Source: Planctomycetaceae bacterium (GTDB taxonomy: Bacteria > Planctomycetota > Planctomycetia > Planctomycetales > Planctomycetaceae). From it: DNA of 17,307 nucleotides. The position numbers and the translations under genes were made by a program. Below are positions 16,084 to 17,307 of the stretch, piece after piece. Within the stretch, counting starts at the first letter, position 1, and the number at the start of each line of letters is the position of its first letter. Below the pieces are notes generated by a model. The model saw only the letters and a program-made list of their open reading frames with translations. It was not told the origin of the DNA and searched no databases. The stretch is from assembly GCA_020638955.1 (NCBI GenBank), contig JACKHO010000014.1, positions 1 through 17,307 of the forward strand, read 5' to 3'.

Positions 16084-17307
16084 ATGAAGAAAATTCACCT
16101 CTCGCGACGGACCATGCTGCGTGGTTTGGGAGTCACCATGGCCCTGCCTTGGCTGGAGTCGGTTACCGCCTTTGGTGAAGACCTGCCGCCTGAGCAGCGC
16201 GAAAGCGGCCCGCCCACGCGGATGGCCATTCTCTTCTCCGGCTGCGGCTACCACTCCCGTGAATGGTGGGCCAAGGGTCAGGGACCGGATATGGAACTGG
16301 GCAAAGTGCTCCAGCCCCTCAACGATTTCCGCGACCGCATGGTGTTCGTCAAAGGGCTCTACAACGCCGAAGCACTCAAGGGAAACATCCACAGTTCGCA
16401 AACCGGCAACCTGCTCTCGGGGGCACCGCTCGCCGCTGGTGGAACTATTCGGTCGGGGACGAGTGTCGACCAGGTGGTTGCTCAACACCTGGGATCGCGG
16501 ACCAAGTTGCCCAGTCTCGTGCTGGGATGCGAGAAAGCGAATCCTTCGGTTCACAAGAACTACTCCATGCTCTACAGCTCGCACATTTCATGGAGCAGTC
16601 CCACCACGCCGACGCCGCTGGAGGTGTACCCGGCCCTGGCGTTTGATCAACTCTTCGCCGACAAAGCAGGTCGCGGCGACAAAAGCGTCCTCGATGCCGT
16701 CCTCGCAGATGCACAGGACTTCCGACGTGGTATCAGCAAAACCGACAAGCAGAAACTTGACGAGTACCTCAACTCCGTCCGTGAAGTCGAACAGCGTATT
16801 GAACGGGCAAGCAAACGAGGCGAACTGCAGGGCTGGCGGCCCACGCTCACCGAGCCGGACATGCCGCGTCCGAAGGAAGGGTATCCGCAGGATATTGTCG
16901 AGCACATGCGTTTGATGTCCGACATTCTGGTCCTCGCGTTTCAGACCGACACAACACGCGTCTGCACGCTGAAACTGAACAACGACCACGGCACACTACG
17001 GTTCCCGCACCTCGGTGTCGACTACATGATCCACCACCTCCTCTCGCACACCGACAGCGATGACTGGCTGAAGGTGAACCAGTTCTTCCTGGAGCAGGTG
17101 GCCTACATTGCCCGCCGGCTCGATTCTATTCAGGAAGGCGAACGAACCGCCCTCGACAACTCCATGGTCATGCTCTGTTCCAGCATGATCAGCGGCCACC
17201 ACGACGCCACCAAGCTCCCGGTCGTCATGCTGGGGGGCGGAGGAGGAACCATCCAGGGCGGCCAGAACCTCGACTACCTCGAAAACTCCAACCGCCAAAT
17301 GTGCCGC
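16084..17307 (+). CDS. DUF1552 protein with twin-arginine leader (partial, 3' end outside window)
   Basis: The frame opens at ATG 16084, 7 nt after GAAGGT (16071-16076), and stays open for 408 codons to the window edge. The first residues MKKIHLSRRTMLRGLG carry a twin-arginine motif before a hydrophobic stretch, so export of the folded protein by Tat is likely. The rest matches DUF1552: RMAILFSGCGYHSREWW (about 41-57), then GNIHSSQTGNLLSGAP (about 100-115), SSHISWSSPTTPTPLE, and a C-terminal block with LKLNNDHGT (about 298-306) and a glycine-rich LGGGGG (about 383-388). DUF1552 proteins are usually encoded next to DUF1592/DUF1588 cytochrome-like proteins, as here, and resemble the DUF1501/sulfatase-like alkaline phosphatase superfamily in layout. 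Function is unknown. The natural C-terminus is probably a few dozen residues beyond the window. Confidence 0.92.
   Translation, partial: MKKIHLSRRTMLRGLGVTMALPWLESVTAFGEDLPPEQRESGPPTRMAILFSGCGYHSREWWAKGQGPDMELGKVLQPLNDFRDRMVFVKGLYNAEALKGNIHSSQTGNLLSGAPLAAGGTIRSGTSVDQVVAQHLGSRTKLPSLVLGCEKANPSVHKNYSMLYSSHISWSSPTTPTPLEVYPALAFDQLFADKAGRGDKSVLDAVLADAQDFRRGISKTDKQKLDEYLNSVREVEQRIERASKRGELQGWRPTLTEPDMPRPKEGYPQDIVEHMRLMSDILVLAFQTDTTRVCTLKLNNDHGTLRFPHLGVDYMIHHLLSHTDSDDWLKVNQFFLEQVAYIARRLDSIQEGERTALDNSMVMLCSSMISGHHDATKLPVVMLGGGGGTIQGGQNLDYLENSNRQMCR

Noticed and set aside
16121..16915. 264-codon plus-strand open frame inside the DUF1552 gene
   Set aside because: Out of frame with the DUF1552 reading frame, Arg/Ser/Pro-rich composition typical of a shadow frame.

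Overview
The window looks like chromosome from a member of the Planctomycetota, probably order Planctomycetales. The evidence is the protein families: two large haem-motif proteins built from DUF1549/DUF1553 and DUF1587/DUF1595/DUF1592/DUF1588/DUF1585 domains, a DUF1552 partner, the start of what looks like a DUF1501 partner, and a secreted leucine-rich-repeat (LRR) protein of planctomycete style. These families are greatly expanded in Planctomycetota. I cannot assign a genus from sequence alone.

Left arm, minus strand (about 1-8624). Reading in the direction of transcription from right to left: a secreted protein of unknown function (8624-7659), an exported protein-L-isoaspartate methyltransferase with an extra C-terminal domain (7523-6309, ending in an intrinsic terminator), the double GTPase Der (6013-4649), histidinol-phosphate aminotransferase HisC (4583-3510), a PSCyt1/DUF1549/DUF1553 haem-motif protein with carbohydrate-binding-like insertions (3375-52), and one nucleotide later the first 16 codons of a probable DUF1501 gene that leaves the window.

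Middle (8912-11659). cysK (plus strand) is divergent from the unknown secreted protein and has a good promoter and ribosome binding site. It is followed by tRNA-Ser(UGA) with a strong terminator. A minus-strand secreted LRR protein with 15 exact 24-residue repeats follows. Its reading frame is broken in a run of seven G inside repeat 14; the missing last repeat and C-terminus are intact in the neighbouring frame.

Right arm, plus strand (about 11941-17307). A 1369-residue di-haem-motif protein of the DUF1592/DUF1588 type is followed after 33 nt by a Tat-exported DUF1552 protein that runs off the window. They form a likely two-gene operon.

The housekeeping block (der, hisC, pcm, cysK, tRNA-Ser) is thus flanked by two different planctomycete cytochrome-like modules, each a large haem-motif protein paired with a twin-arginine-type partner. 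The biochemical role of these modules is not established. I saw no mobile elements, CRISPR arrays, phage genes or clear signs of horizontal transfer. The most unusual items are the LRR frameshift, the exported methyltransferase and the domain insertions in the two cytochrome-like proteins.
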